Shown here piece by piece: positions 7,107-14,600 of a stretch of 15,079 bases of DNA. The DNA lies in the NCBI GenBank assembly GCA_049472395.1, contig JBLIRR010000073.1, positions 1-15,079 of the forward strand, read 5' to 3'. The first letter of the stretch is position 1. Each line of letters starts with the position of its first letter. This DNA is from JBLIRR01 sp049472395. Lineage in GTDB: Bacteria > SZUA-182 > DTGQ01 > JBLIRR01. A program made the position numbers and the translations under genes. The notes beneath the pieces were generated by a model, which saw nothing but the letters and a program-made list of their open reading frames with translations, did not search any database and was not told the DNA's origin.

Positions 7107-7149
7107 GGTGACTACAATGCGCGTGAACTCCGACCGTTTCGCCGCAATG

Positions 7150-7875
7150 TTATCGACTGGCCAGCCACAGTTTTAAGAACTCATGTTTCACTTCACCAAT
7201 ATAATAGTGATTCCATAACAGACAATAATGAATGCCGTGAAATAATTCAACAACATTATCCAGAAATGTATCACGTTGTTGCACAACATCTGCCACAATT
7301 TCTATATGAGTCACATACACCTCACGGAACGATTGAGGCTTCATCAGAGTTTGAAGTGCGCGTAGAAACCAACAATGCTCCATCTGGACGATGGAACAGT
7401 GTGTCTGGTGATACAACGCGAGCCGTTCTTGTTTCGAAGCAATGATTTTCGCACTCGTCAATATTTTTCGTGCAAAAAAGCGCCGCTGTGTCTTGGTGGC
7501 AAGTCGTTGAACAATGTCCGGTATTTCTTCTCTTTTTCTCAGTTGTACTGATTGTAACGTATCGAGAGGAATATCTTCAGTGCTTACTATGAGATCGCCT
7601 CTTCGTAATGTTGGGTCTAACGCTCCTCCTCCCCCAATATCCACAATATCGGTGATCGTTCCTGAATTGAGTTGTTCAATGATCGTTGGATGCGGTCGCC
7701 TGAGCTTTTTCCCATACCCAAGAAACAAGAACGTAATATCATGTCCGGCATAGTGAGTAGTCGCCCCTCTGCTGCTTATGAGAGACTGTATCCATTTTTT
7801 TAACTGTGACTTTCTTCCAAGGGATCTTGGATACGTGCGAATAAACAGAATGTCTTGTATAGGCCTATGTGACAT
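7150..7875 (-). CDS. Nucleoside phosphorylase / nucleosidase superfamily protein
   Basis: This 241-residue protein has the fold signature of the PNP_UDP superfamily (purine nucleoside phosphorylases, MTA/SAH nucleosidases, futalosine hydrolase). The glycine-rich loop GGGGALDPTLRRGDLIVS (81-98) is the conserved 'G.aGgLdp.l..GDlvv' phosphate/ribose segment. QMEH (164-167) corresponds to the 'xMEs' glutamate that holds the ribose. HIEIVADV (190-197) aligns with the 'ViSDv' strand, whose aspartate protonates the base. Such enzymes cleave the N-glycosidic bond of nucleosides, either by hydrolysis or with phosphate; the substrate cannot be told here. No signal peptide is present, so it is cytoplasmic. 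ATG 7875 is preceded by GAGAG with eight-base spacing. The gene lies in the same 5-kb island as the SIR2 and TIR genes, and domains of this superfamily also serve as effectors in some immune proteins. A role in conflict is therefore possible but unproven. Confidence 0.75.
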   Translation of the reverse strand: MSHRPIQDILFIRTYPRSLGRKSQLKKWIQSLISSRGATTHYAGHDITFLFLGYGKKLRRPHPTIIEQLNSGTITDIVDIGGGGALDPTLRRGDLIVSTEDIPLDTLQSVQLRKREEIPDIVQRLATKTQRRFFARKILTSAKIIASKQERLALYHQTHCSIVQMEHCWFLRALQTLMKPQSFREVYVTHIEIVADVVQQRDTFLDNVVELFHGIHYCLLWNHYYIGEVKHEFLKLWLASR

Positions 7876-8024
7876 ACATGCATCTCTCGTCGTGAATATT
7901 ATCGCGTCTACGTGTCATGTGCACTAACTTCCGGTACATATCTGAATTGTATAAGTGAGTATGTTCATTGATGTTCGTCACGCCTTCTCAGCACATACCG
8001 CTTACATTGTGATGGTGCAGAAGA

Positions 8025-8154
8025 GCGCATTTGAAATCAGTGGTCGGAGGACGATAAAGCAAAAACTATATAAGGCAAAATAATCATTTATTAAAAAATA
8101 GATATTTGAAAAGCGGGCAAGCTCCTCCGATCCACTGAATTTCATGGTTAGCTG
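8025..8154 (-). repeat. attC site, family B
   Basis: On the plus strand the arms tgaaatcagtggtcggagga and gctcctccgatccactgaat pair almost perfectly around an AT-rich loop. Its right core ggttagctg gives the inverse core CAGCTAAC on the minus strand. That is the exact complement of TTAGCTG, found right after the attC at 13374, so both ends belong to the giant beta-propeller cassette. The left end (gcgcat at 8025) does not look like a core and faces the phosphorylase-like gene, suggesting a rearranged junction. Confidence 0.78.
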
Positions 8155-8522
8155 ATATGATACTCCTCCTGGATCAATTATTTATCGAATAATGATGGTG
8201 TATTGGGAGCTAGCTTAAGCCAATAATGTTTGGTATATCATCGTAGCAAGTAAATACTCGCTAGGCCAATTATATCTGCTTATAACAGCTGAATTTCACG
8301 TTTTAAATCAGACATTGCCGGCGAAGCTCACTTTTTGATACTTTCAGTAGCATTTTCTATTCACCTGCTCTCATTCAACGCTTACTATGTTAGCCAATTC
8401 TCTGATCATTTCTTCAATTACATCTTCTATCTTTTTTTAATTATACTTTTTGCTTGTAAAATTATCAAAATAAAAAAATATTATTTCATTAATTCTCCAG
8501 AATAACTATTTTACCATGGTTT
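8155..8522. other. Gene-less tail of the large cassette
   Basis: No intact gene is seen in these 368 bases between the beta-propeller stop and its attC. On the minus strand a short open stretch at about 8385-8450 reads KKIEDVIEEMIRELANIVSVE without a start codon and looks like the C-terminus of a lost gene. It is followed by GGCTAACATAG, which resembles an inverse core. No T-rich terminator hairpin stands out. Confidence 0.35.
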
Positions 8523-11500
8523 TTAGTCTATAATGGAAATAAAACAATTACTGTCATTGCTCTTACTCTTTGCACTTATATTTGAATCATCTAAGGTAGT
8601 AAATATTACATCATCACTATAACTCGTACCACTATTATTTGTCGCTACTAATCTGAAATGATAAATTGTATTTTCACTCAATCCTGTGAGATTATAGCTG
8701 GCCAACACTTCAACGTTTTCTGCTTCCATATTCGCTTCACCAATTTTTATACTGTAATTTATAGTTGTACCATACTCAAAATAGTAATTTATGATCGAGT
8801 CATTAGGATTGATGGTTCCTTTCAAAATGGCTGAGTTTGAGGTTACCGAAGTGGCAAAAGTTGCAGTTACAATTGGTGCAACTGCTCTAAGAAGTCCATT
8901 TGCACTGACCGGAATTTCCAATTGTGGTATAGTAGGATCATTAGATTCGATTGTAAGAATCGCGCTCTTTGAGCCTGTTGATGTAGGTGAAAATATCACA
9001 CCTGCCGTATAACTCTCTAATGGCGATACTGTCTGCCCAGAGCAATTGTCATTCTGTATGTAAAATTCGGAGGCGTTTATACCTTCAATAGAAAAAGAAC
9101 TTAACATAAGATCTAATGTGCCAGTATTTGAGACTGTAAAAGTTTGGATATCTGATGAACTACCAATATTTATACTGCCAAAGTCATAAGATAGAGGAGT
9201 AACTGAAATTTTGCAGTTTGTATTAGTTTCTGTTGGCCGTCTAAAAACGCCTGATCCAGCTGAACCAAAATATAGATAAAGCCCATCAGCTGATAAAATC
9301 AGTGTATTAGTGACATTATTACCGTTAGTCCCAGACACTAGATTAGTCAGTCCATCATTCCAAGTCTGCCAGTGGTTACCACAATCATAACTTATAAAAA
9401 TTCCTTCATGCTGAGTCGCTAAATATAATATATCCGGATTGTGCTTATCAACAATAATTTTATAGAATTCTTGATTGATGTTAAGACCTGATGTTATAGC
9501 AACCCAATTCGTTCCTCCGTTTATGCTCTTCATTACAGTTCCATTAAATAATTCACTGCCTGTCCCCTCATTTTCTCCATTCTTAGAACAGGCATACATA
9601 ACATTGGGATCGGTTGGATCAAAATCAATAGAAAATACCCATTGTTCAGGAGGCCAACCATGGTCCCACATTTCCCAGTGTTCCCCAAAATCGGTAGAGC
9701 GATTCATACCATTATAAGTGCCGGCAAATACAATTTCTGGATTCTCAGGATGGCATATCAATGAAAATACACCATCATTAGTCCATCCGATATTGCTTTC
9801 TATCCAGGTTTGACCTTGATCATTGCTGCGGTAGATTCCTTGTGGGAAAGTTCCAAGTATCATTCGAGAGTTATCAAAAGGATGGATAAGTAAAGATGAA
9901 TACTGATACATAGGCCGATCATTCCATATTGGCCAGATAACCCCCCAATTACCAAATCCATTATGTCCCATCCACGAATTATTCACATATTGATATAGAC
10001 CGTACCCACGTGTTCCTGCGAATAGCTGATTAGTCGGACTCATGTAAATTGTTTTAACATCAAGAGATGCCAGGCCATTGTTAATGGAATTCCAGTTTTG
10101 TCCACCATCGTTGGTAATGAACACCCCTTCATCTGTTGCAATATAAACGATGTTTTCATCCTGATTATCAATAGCGAGTCCGGTTATTTTTTTATTAAAG
10201 AGTTCCCCTGCTTGACCATTGACAGGATACCAGGTATCACCTGAGTTTTCAGAACGATAGACACCTTTTTCAAACAGGCCAAGATACAATATTTGTGAAT
10301 TCGATCGGCTTTGTGCAAATGCGTAATAACCTTGCCGTAATGGATCATCCACTTTAAAACTTACCATACCGAAATTCTTTTCATGCCAGGTGGCGCCATT
10401 GTCTATCGATTTAAATATGCCACCAGGATACCCGCTGGCATAAATAACCGAATCATCTGCCCGATCTTTGAGAATCTGAGCAAAATACACCGGTGCTTTG
10501 ATTTTGGTATCTGTATCCCACTTTATGGATTTGTCGGATTGAATTATTCCCATAAATAAGCCGGCGCCATTGGTAAACCCATACACTCGCTCTTGCGAAA
10601 TAGCAATTCCACCAAGTGTGTTATATGGGATGCCTGAGCTTTTCTCCCAACTATTACCTCCATTGGTCGTAAAATATACACCATTTTCCGTGCCGAGGTA
10701 CATGATATCGGAATTATTATTATAAAAAACAAGGCTTTTGATTCCTCCACTTTGAGCGCCTAATACACCTCGATTAATATTTTCCCAGGTTATACCGGCA
10801 TCACTGCTCCGATAAACACCATTTACAATATTGTTATCCAATCCGGCTGACTGAAAAGTAGAGAATCGAACATCACACCCACCAATCAAATAAAGAATAT
10901 CAGAATTTTTTGGATCTATTAGTAAATTATTAAAACCTGACTCGGGTAGGTTGCTACTTGCGATTGAAATATCTGTCCATGAATTGCCACTATCAATTGA
11001 TTTATAAACGCCATTTTCGTGAAGTACAAGATAAAGAATATCAGAATTTTTTGGATCTATTGTTATCGTGATGGGGACTTTCGGGATTGATCCAATAATA
11101 TCTGTTACGACACCTGCATCAATTTGGAACAATCCGCCAAGTTTTCCTGGGCCTTCCCTTTTCATTGCTGAAACGTAAATGCAATTTGTATTACCTGGAT
11201 CGACCGTTACAAACATAATACGACGGTATTCTGAATCTGCATGGAAAAATTCGCTCCAGCTATGACCACCATCGATGCTTTTATAGACGATCGGTTGCGT
11301 TCGATCCGCCAAATAAACAATATTTGCGTCATGGGGATTTACAGCAATTGCTGCTGCTGAAAATGATTCATCTCCTTCAAGTTTTTGCCATGTTAAGCCC
11401 GCATTGTCTGTCCGATATGTTCCCCCACCCCAAACGCCAGCATATGCGATCGCAGAATCTGTGTTACCGATAGCAAATGAGTGGATTGTTGTAAAATTGA

Positions 11501-13340
11501 AAAAATCATTTAAAATATTCCAATTACGTCCCTGATCATGACTTTCCCAGAGAATACCACCGTTTTCCCCAACGGAAGCTGCATACAGGTGATCTGGATC
11601 ATTGTTATCAATGACGATTGAGGTTACCGCTTCTGCGCTATTAATTTCAAGAGATGTAAACCAGGTATCGCCACCATCAACTGAACCACGTATTTTAGCT
11701 TTTGTCTCAAAGGGTTTACGACTATATCCGGAAAAAATAATATTGGAATTATTCTCAGAAACGGCTAATGAATAAGTATAATCAATTTCAGATTGATTGA
11801 GAAATCTCCAGTCAAATGATTCATCATTCCCTGTTCGAGCCCCTTTAAATATACCGAAACCATTATTAAGAGCATAGAAAGATTTATTGTTGGTTGATTG
11901 CCCCATTGCGTAAATTGAACCGAAGTTAAATGTATTTTTCTGATAGGGATGATTAAGAACATGCCATGTTTCACCATAGTCACTGCTTTTATGAATATAT
12001 GGAACATCGGCAATGTACCAAACATTCCTGGGGTCAATCGGATCAACTAAAAGCTCATCATCCCAGGGATGCACAATTCCACCTTTATTTAAAAACTTCC
12101 AATTCTTCCCATAATCATCGCTTCGAAAAATACCTTCACCAATCCAGGATGCACAATAAATTCGACTAGGATCGTGTGGATCTGATGACAGCAAATTTAT
12201 ACTTGTAGCAAGGATACCTTCATTTTTTTGAAGCCAGGATGATCCGTTATCATTAGTAAAAGCAACGCCACCTGAGCCGGTTGGCAAAAATATTACATTA
12301 GAATTATCAGGATGAGGTGCGATATTCCATAAATCGAATCGCATTATTTCTTCTGGAAGATTTATTTGATAGAAAGACTTTCCGACATTATCCGTATAGC
12401 TTAGGTCCCCCCCGCCAGCGAGGTAAATCTTGTTACCATCATTAGAATTTCCTAAAACACGAATTTGAGTTGCATCTAATCCAACATCCGGATATATAGA
12501 TTTCCAGTTAATACCGCCATTCTCACTACAATATAACCAGGGCATTGGGATCCCTTCATTATATAACGGGCCTTCACTAATCCAAATTTGGTCAAGTTTC
12601 TGTTGATTTACCAAAATACTCCATATAAATCGATCGCCGGTCTGTCCAAAATTTATTTCCTGCCAATCAATCCCATCTTCAGAAGTATAAAAGACTTTTC
12701 CTTTATGCCATGTCATTAATTCACAATCGTTTACGCCGATAAAAACTTTACCATCTCCGGCTAACGCAAGAGACGATATATCACTATTTCGTGGAGCTGA
12801 TATATTTCCAGTAATATTGGCCCAACTATCACCATTATCTTTAGATTTATAAATCTCAACACCTTCTCCGTCATAGCGCTTTCCTGCAATATAAATATTA
12901 TTTGGATTTAATGGGTCTATTTTAATAATTTTAGCAGAAACAATCTCTTCGAAATTTTCTGCGCAATTTTGCCATGTTTGTCCGCCATCAATACTTTTTG
13001 ATAAATTGTGGTAATTACAAAAGAGCGTTAAAGGATTTCCATTACTGATCTCTAGATCGCTGGCATGTCCCTGATCCGGGAATTCAATTAACTCCCAGTT
13101 TTCACCGCCGTTAATTGATTTGTAAAAACCTGCCGAAGAGCCAATTGCATATATAATCAAAGGATTGTCCAGACTAATAACAATATCATTGATAAAGCCT
13201 CCACCAGGACCATTTGTTTGAACCCAATTAGTGCCATTCTTTATAAAAATTATTTTCTTTGACTTAATATTATGCGAATAGCAAAATACATTTGATAAAA
13301 AGAAAAAATAAATGCTAAAACAAATACATCTATACTTCAT
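8523..13340 (-). CDS. Giant secreted VPS10/BNR beta-propeller protein with choice-of-anchor D and FN3 tail
   Basis: This 1605-residue secreted protein begins with a signal peptide (MKYRCICFSIYFFFLSNVFC). From about residue 60 to 1345 it carries some 23 Asp-box repeats of the form S.D.G..W (for example YKSIDGGHSW, FKSIDNGATW, YRSNDQGQTW), typical of sortilin/VPS10 and sialidase-like propellers. Many are preceded by 'DP.NPN.IY'-type strands. Residues 1376-1482 (ISVTPLSYDFGSINIGSSS…IESNDPTIPQLEIPV) form a choice-of-anchor D / ASPM-SPD-2-Hydin domain. Residues about 1485-1583 are FN3-like. The end, SNCFISIID, resembles the start of a CFI-type C-terminal sorting tail but stops there. Such proteins act outside the cell, probably in glycan or surface binding; no catalytic sialidase motif is seen. 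ATG 13340 follows GGAG; a TTG four codons upstream overlaps that ribosome site and is less likely. The gene fills one cassette. Confidence 0.85.
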   Translation of the reverse strand: MKYRCICFSIYFFFLSNVFCYSHNIKSKKIIFIKNGTNWVQTNGPGGGFINDIVISLDNPLIIYAIGSSAGFYKSINGGENWELIEFPDQGHASDLEISNGNPLTLFCNYHNLSKSIDGGQTWQNCAENFEEIVSAKIIKIDPLNPNNIYIAGKRYDGEGVEIYKSKDNGDSWANITGNISAPRNSDISSLALAGDGKVFIGVNDCELMTWHKGKVFYTSEDGIDWQEINFGQTGDRFIWSILVNQQKLDQIWISEGPLYNEGIPMPWLYCSENGGINWKSIYPDVGLDATQIRVLGNSNDGNKIYLAGGGDLSYTDNVGKSFYQINLPEEIMRFDLWNIAPHPDNSNVIFLPTGSGGVAFTNDNGSSWLQKNEGILATSINLLSSDPHDPSRIYCASWIGEGIFRSDDYGKNWKFLNKGGIVHPWDDELLVDPIDPRNVWYIADVPYIHKSSDYGETWHVLNHPYQKNTFNFGSIYAMGQSTNNKSFYALNNGFGIFKGARTGNDESFDWRFLNQSEIDYTYSLAVSENNSNIIFSGYSRKPFETKAKIRGSVDGGDTWFTSLEINSAEAVTSIVIDNNDPDHLYAASVGENGGILWESHDQGRNWNILNDFFNFTTIHSFAIGNTDSAIAYAGVWGGGTYRTDNAGLTWQKLEGDESFSAAAIAVNPHDANIVYLADRTQPIVYKSIDGGHSWSEFFHADSEYRRIMFVTVDPGNTNCIYVSAMKREGPGKLGGLFQIDAGVVTDIIGSIPKVPITITIDPKNSDILYLVLHENGVYKSIDSGNSWTDISIASSNLPESGFNNLLIDPKNSDILYLIGGCDVRFSTFQSAGLDNNIVNGVYRSSDAGITWENINRGVLGAQSGGIKSLVFYNNNSDIMYLGTENGVYFTTNGGNSWEKSSGIPYNTLGGIAISQERVYGFTNGAGLFMGIIQSDKSIKWDTDTKIKAPVYFAQILKDRADDSVIYASGYPGGIFKSIDNGATWHEKNFGMVSFKVDDPLRQGYYAFAQSRSNSQILYLGLFEKGVYRSENSGDTWYPVNGQAGELFNKKITGLAIDNQDENIVYIATDEGVFITNDGGQNWNSINNGLASLDVKTIYMSPTNQLFAGTRGYGLYQYVNNSWMGHNGFGNWGVIWPIWNDRPMYQYSSLLIHPFDNSRMILGTFPQGIYRSNDQGQTWIESNIGWTNDGVFSLICHPENPEIVFAGTYNGMNRSTDFGEHWEMWDHGWPPEQWVFSIDFDPTDPNVMYACSKNGENEGTGSELFNGTVMKSINGGTNWVAITSGLNINQEFYKIIVDKHNPDILYLATQHEGIFISYDCGNHWQTWNDGLTNLVSGTNGNNVTNTLILSADGLYLYFGSAGSGVFRRPTETNTNCKISVTPLSYDFGSINIGSSSDIQTFTVSNTGTLDLMLSSFSIEGINASEFYIQNDNCSGQTVSPLESYTAGVIFSPTSTGSKSAILTIESNDPTIPQLEIPVSANGLLRAVAPIVTATFATSVTSNSAILKGTINPNDSIINYYFEYGTTINYSIKIGEANMEAENVEVLASYNLTGLSENTIYHFRLVATNNSGTSYSDDVIFTTLDDSNISAKSKSNDSNCFISIID

Positions 13341-13373
13341 TTTTAGCTCCAATATTCTTATGTATTATTTCAG

Positions 13374-13497
13374 CTAATGCAATCAGAGGCCGGAAGACAA
13401 TACACAAAAAAGTATTACAAGCGGAATAAACACGGAAGAAGACTATGCATCCGAAAAACGGGCAAGCTCTTCCGGTCCGCTGTATTGCTTGGTTCAA
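13374..13497 (-). repeat. attC site, family B
   Basis: On the plus strand the arms are gctaatgcaatcagaggccg followed by gaagac, and gctcttccggtccgctgta followed by ttgcttgg. They pair around a loop richer in GC than in the other sites. The core ATTAGCTG on the minus strand begins the giant cassette and is complementary to the inverse core at 8147-8154. The outer core (ggttcaa, 13491-13497) is degenerate and adjoins the intron fragment. Confidence 0.75.
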
Positions 13498-13739
13498 GTA
13501 AGCCGCTCCGCGGCAGTTACATTTCGCTAACATTCATTATTGTAATTCAGCTTTCACCATAGCGGCCAGCCCTTGCACGTCCTGTTGGATAGCTCATTTC
13601 TCCTCACTGCGCTTTTCCGACATGCTATTGTTCCCCGCCGGTTTCCCTTAAAGGTAAGTCGGATGGGCTCTGAGTAATCAGGCAACTTCCTCAGATCTCT
13701 TATGGAGATAATTCATGCAGACCGTACCACGTCGCACAC
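13498..13739 (-). mobile_element. Probable truncated group II intron 5' fragment (domain I)
   Basis: On the minus strand the segment starts GTGTGCGAC at 13739, matching the group II 5' boundary GUGYG. It continues with features typical of domain I: GGAAAAGCGCAGTGAGGAG, ATCCAACAGGACGTGCAAGG, a GGTGAAAGC motif and GAATGTTAGCGAAATGTAAC. A GCCGC-tcc-GCGGC hairpin lies at 13502-13514. No reverse transcriptase, domain V or 3' end follows before the family B attC, so only the 5' part would remain. It sits directly against an arm of the attC at 13741-13868, the habitat of group IIC-attC introns. The assignment rests on motif recall rather than a folded structure. Confidence 0.45.
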
Positions 13740-13740
13740 A

Positions 13741-13868
13741 AACTAACCGGCAGAAACCGCTGAATAAACAAATAATTATCTATAGCTATATATTTATTAT
13801 AGCAGGATTAAGCTTGTTAGCAAAATCGGCTAGCGGTTTTTGTCCGGTTGAGTGTCTTGATATACTAT
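13741..13868 (-). repeat. attC site, family A (divergent)
   Basis: On the plus strand aaccggcagaaaccgctgaa at the left pairs with gctagcggtttttgtccggt at the right. Both match the arms of 728-861. The inverse core on the minus strand (AGTATAT) is nearly complementary to the TTATACT that starts the 97-residue cassette, as in the other cassettes. The left end lacks a clear core and runs straight into the presumed intron fragment. Confidence 0.65.
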
Positions 13869-13934
13869 GCCTCCCACAAAATAATGTTGTAATATACCTT
13901 ATCATTATCATTTGAATCAAATGATCTGGTAATT

Positions 13935-14228
13935 CTAAATTTGAAATTTTTTTATTTTTTCAATTAATGAGCCTTCACCATTAAAGACAAGATTAACAAT
14001 AGAAGTAAGAACTGATTTACTTGCTTCATCTACATAGAACATACAGAAGATATCCTGTTCTTCTTTAATATATGTAACTTTATCAATCTGTAATAATCTA
14101 TCTTTCTTGATACGGACACCAGAATCTTTACATTGTTTAATTAATCTTGGAGATGGGTAAGCAAAGAGAGGGAGATTTGCATTAATCTCTTTTTCAAGGG
14201 CTAAAACTTTTTTAAGGGAATAAGTCAT
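13935..14228 (-). CDS. Small protein of unknown function (cassette gene)
   Basis: This 97-residue soluble protein has no signal peptide or membrane segment. Features seen: an N-terminal amphipathic helix (SLKKVLALEKEINANLP), a central basic stretch (KQCKDSGVRIKKDRLLQIDKV), beta-prone YIKEEQDIFCMFYVD, and a C-terminal helix ending EKIKKFQI. I do not recognise a family, although the even composition and uninterrupted frame look like a real gene. ATG 14228 is preceded by AAAAGGTAAGG, a usable ribosome site. The cassette begins at the half attC at 14357, includes the leader shared with 2058-2127, and ends with the attC at 13741-13868. No toxin or antitoxin partner is visible. Confidence 0.68.
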   Translation of the reverse strand: MTYSLKKVLALEKEINANLPLFAYPSPRLIKQCKDSGVRIKKDRLLQIDKVTYIKEEQDIFCMFYVDEASKSVLTSIVNLVFNGEGSLIEKIKKFQI

Positions 14229-14286
14229 TGGCCTTACCTTTTTTTTGCCTGTTGGTTTCTTTTCTTCCCCTTATCTTTATCTAACA

Positions 14287-14356
14287 AGAGGTCTGCTTCT
14301 TTTTACATAATGGTTTTCTTTTATTTTTCTCTTTTGATGGAGTACATTTGAACAGT
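14287..14356 (-). repeat. Cassette leader repeat, copy 2
   Basis: This is the homologue of 2058-2127, adjoining the attC half-site in the same way (aacagtataatgta on the plus strand). Here it lies 59 bases upstream of the 97-residue gene, so it occupies the position of a promoter or untranslated leader. Translations of the two copies do not agree in any frame. Confidence 0.55.
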
Positions 14357-14393
14357 ATAATGTATGTTTCGCTTGAGATCACCGGTCAAAACC
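14357..14393 (-). repeat. attC half-site, family A, interrupted by a group II intron
   Basis: Plus-strand ataatgtatgtttcgc followed by ttgagatcaccggtcaaaac is the left arm of a family A attC. It stops at 14393, exactly where the intron's 3' end (CTCTAC on the minus strand) begins. The partner arm must lie beyond the intron, off the right edge. Confidence 0.7.
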
Positions 14394-14512
14394 GTAGAGT
14401 AGAACCTTGGTGCAGATGCTTTAGGTATAGGGATTAACTGTTGCCGGCGGCTTTCGCCATCTGCCGGTGCCTCAGACTTTACCATGGCTATCTTTCCCTT
14501 AGCCCCCTCATC

Positions 14513-14545
14513 GAACCGTAAGTCGAGTTCTCCTCGTTACGGCTC
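14513..14545 (-). ncRNA. Group II intron domain V
   Basis: This 33-base hairpin on the minus strand has outer stem GAGCCGTAA/TTACGGTTC with the AGC catalytic triad near its 5' end, a two-base AC bulge, inner stem CGAG/CTCG and a GNRA-like loop. Size, bulge and triad fit domain V, the catalytic core of self-splicing group II introns. It lies 55 bases past the reverse transcriptase stop, as expected. Confidence 0.85.
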
Positions 14546-14600
14546 ACCGACGACCTTCCCCATGGGCTTATCAGCAACCGTTGTCGTTGATGTACAGCAA

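Larger units (their letters stand above)
6343..7149. other. 807-base region without a convincing gene
   Basis: The first part (6343-6600) is AT-rich and holds only small hairpins, such as atcgc-tct-gcgat at 6404-6416. It is probably the IS91 3' flank, where an origin end would be expected, though no clear oriIS motif is recognised. A 42-base inverted repeat follows at 6608-6649. From about 6700 to 7149 the composition becomes markedly GC-richer, and several short frames overlap on both strands. None has family motifs, and only 6882-7106 (minus) looks at all protein-like. Confidence 0.5.

Noticed and set aside
6727..7111. Overlapping frames on both strands in the GC-richer segment (6727-7074 minus, 6827-7111 plus)
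   Set aside because: Cys/Arg/Thr-rich composition with no motifs; they are open by chance in GC-rich DNA.
13340..13352. Alternative TTG start of the giant propeller gene
   Set aside because: The TTG overlaps the GGAG ribosome site; ATG 13340 has correct spacing and begins a proper signal peptide.
13330..13562. Frames on both strands around the attC at 13374-13497
   Set aside because: They run through the recombination site and the intron fragment; no ribosome site or protein-like composition.
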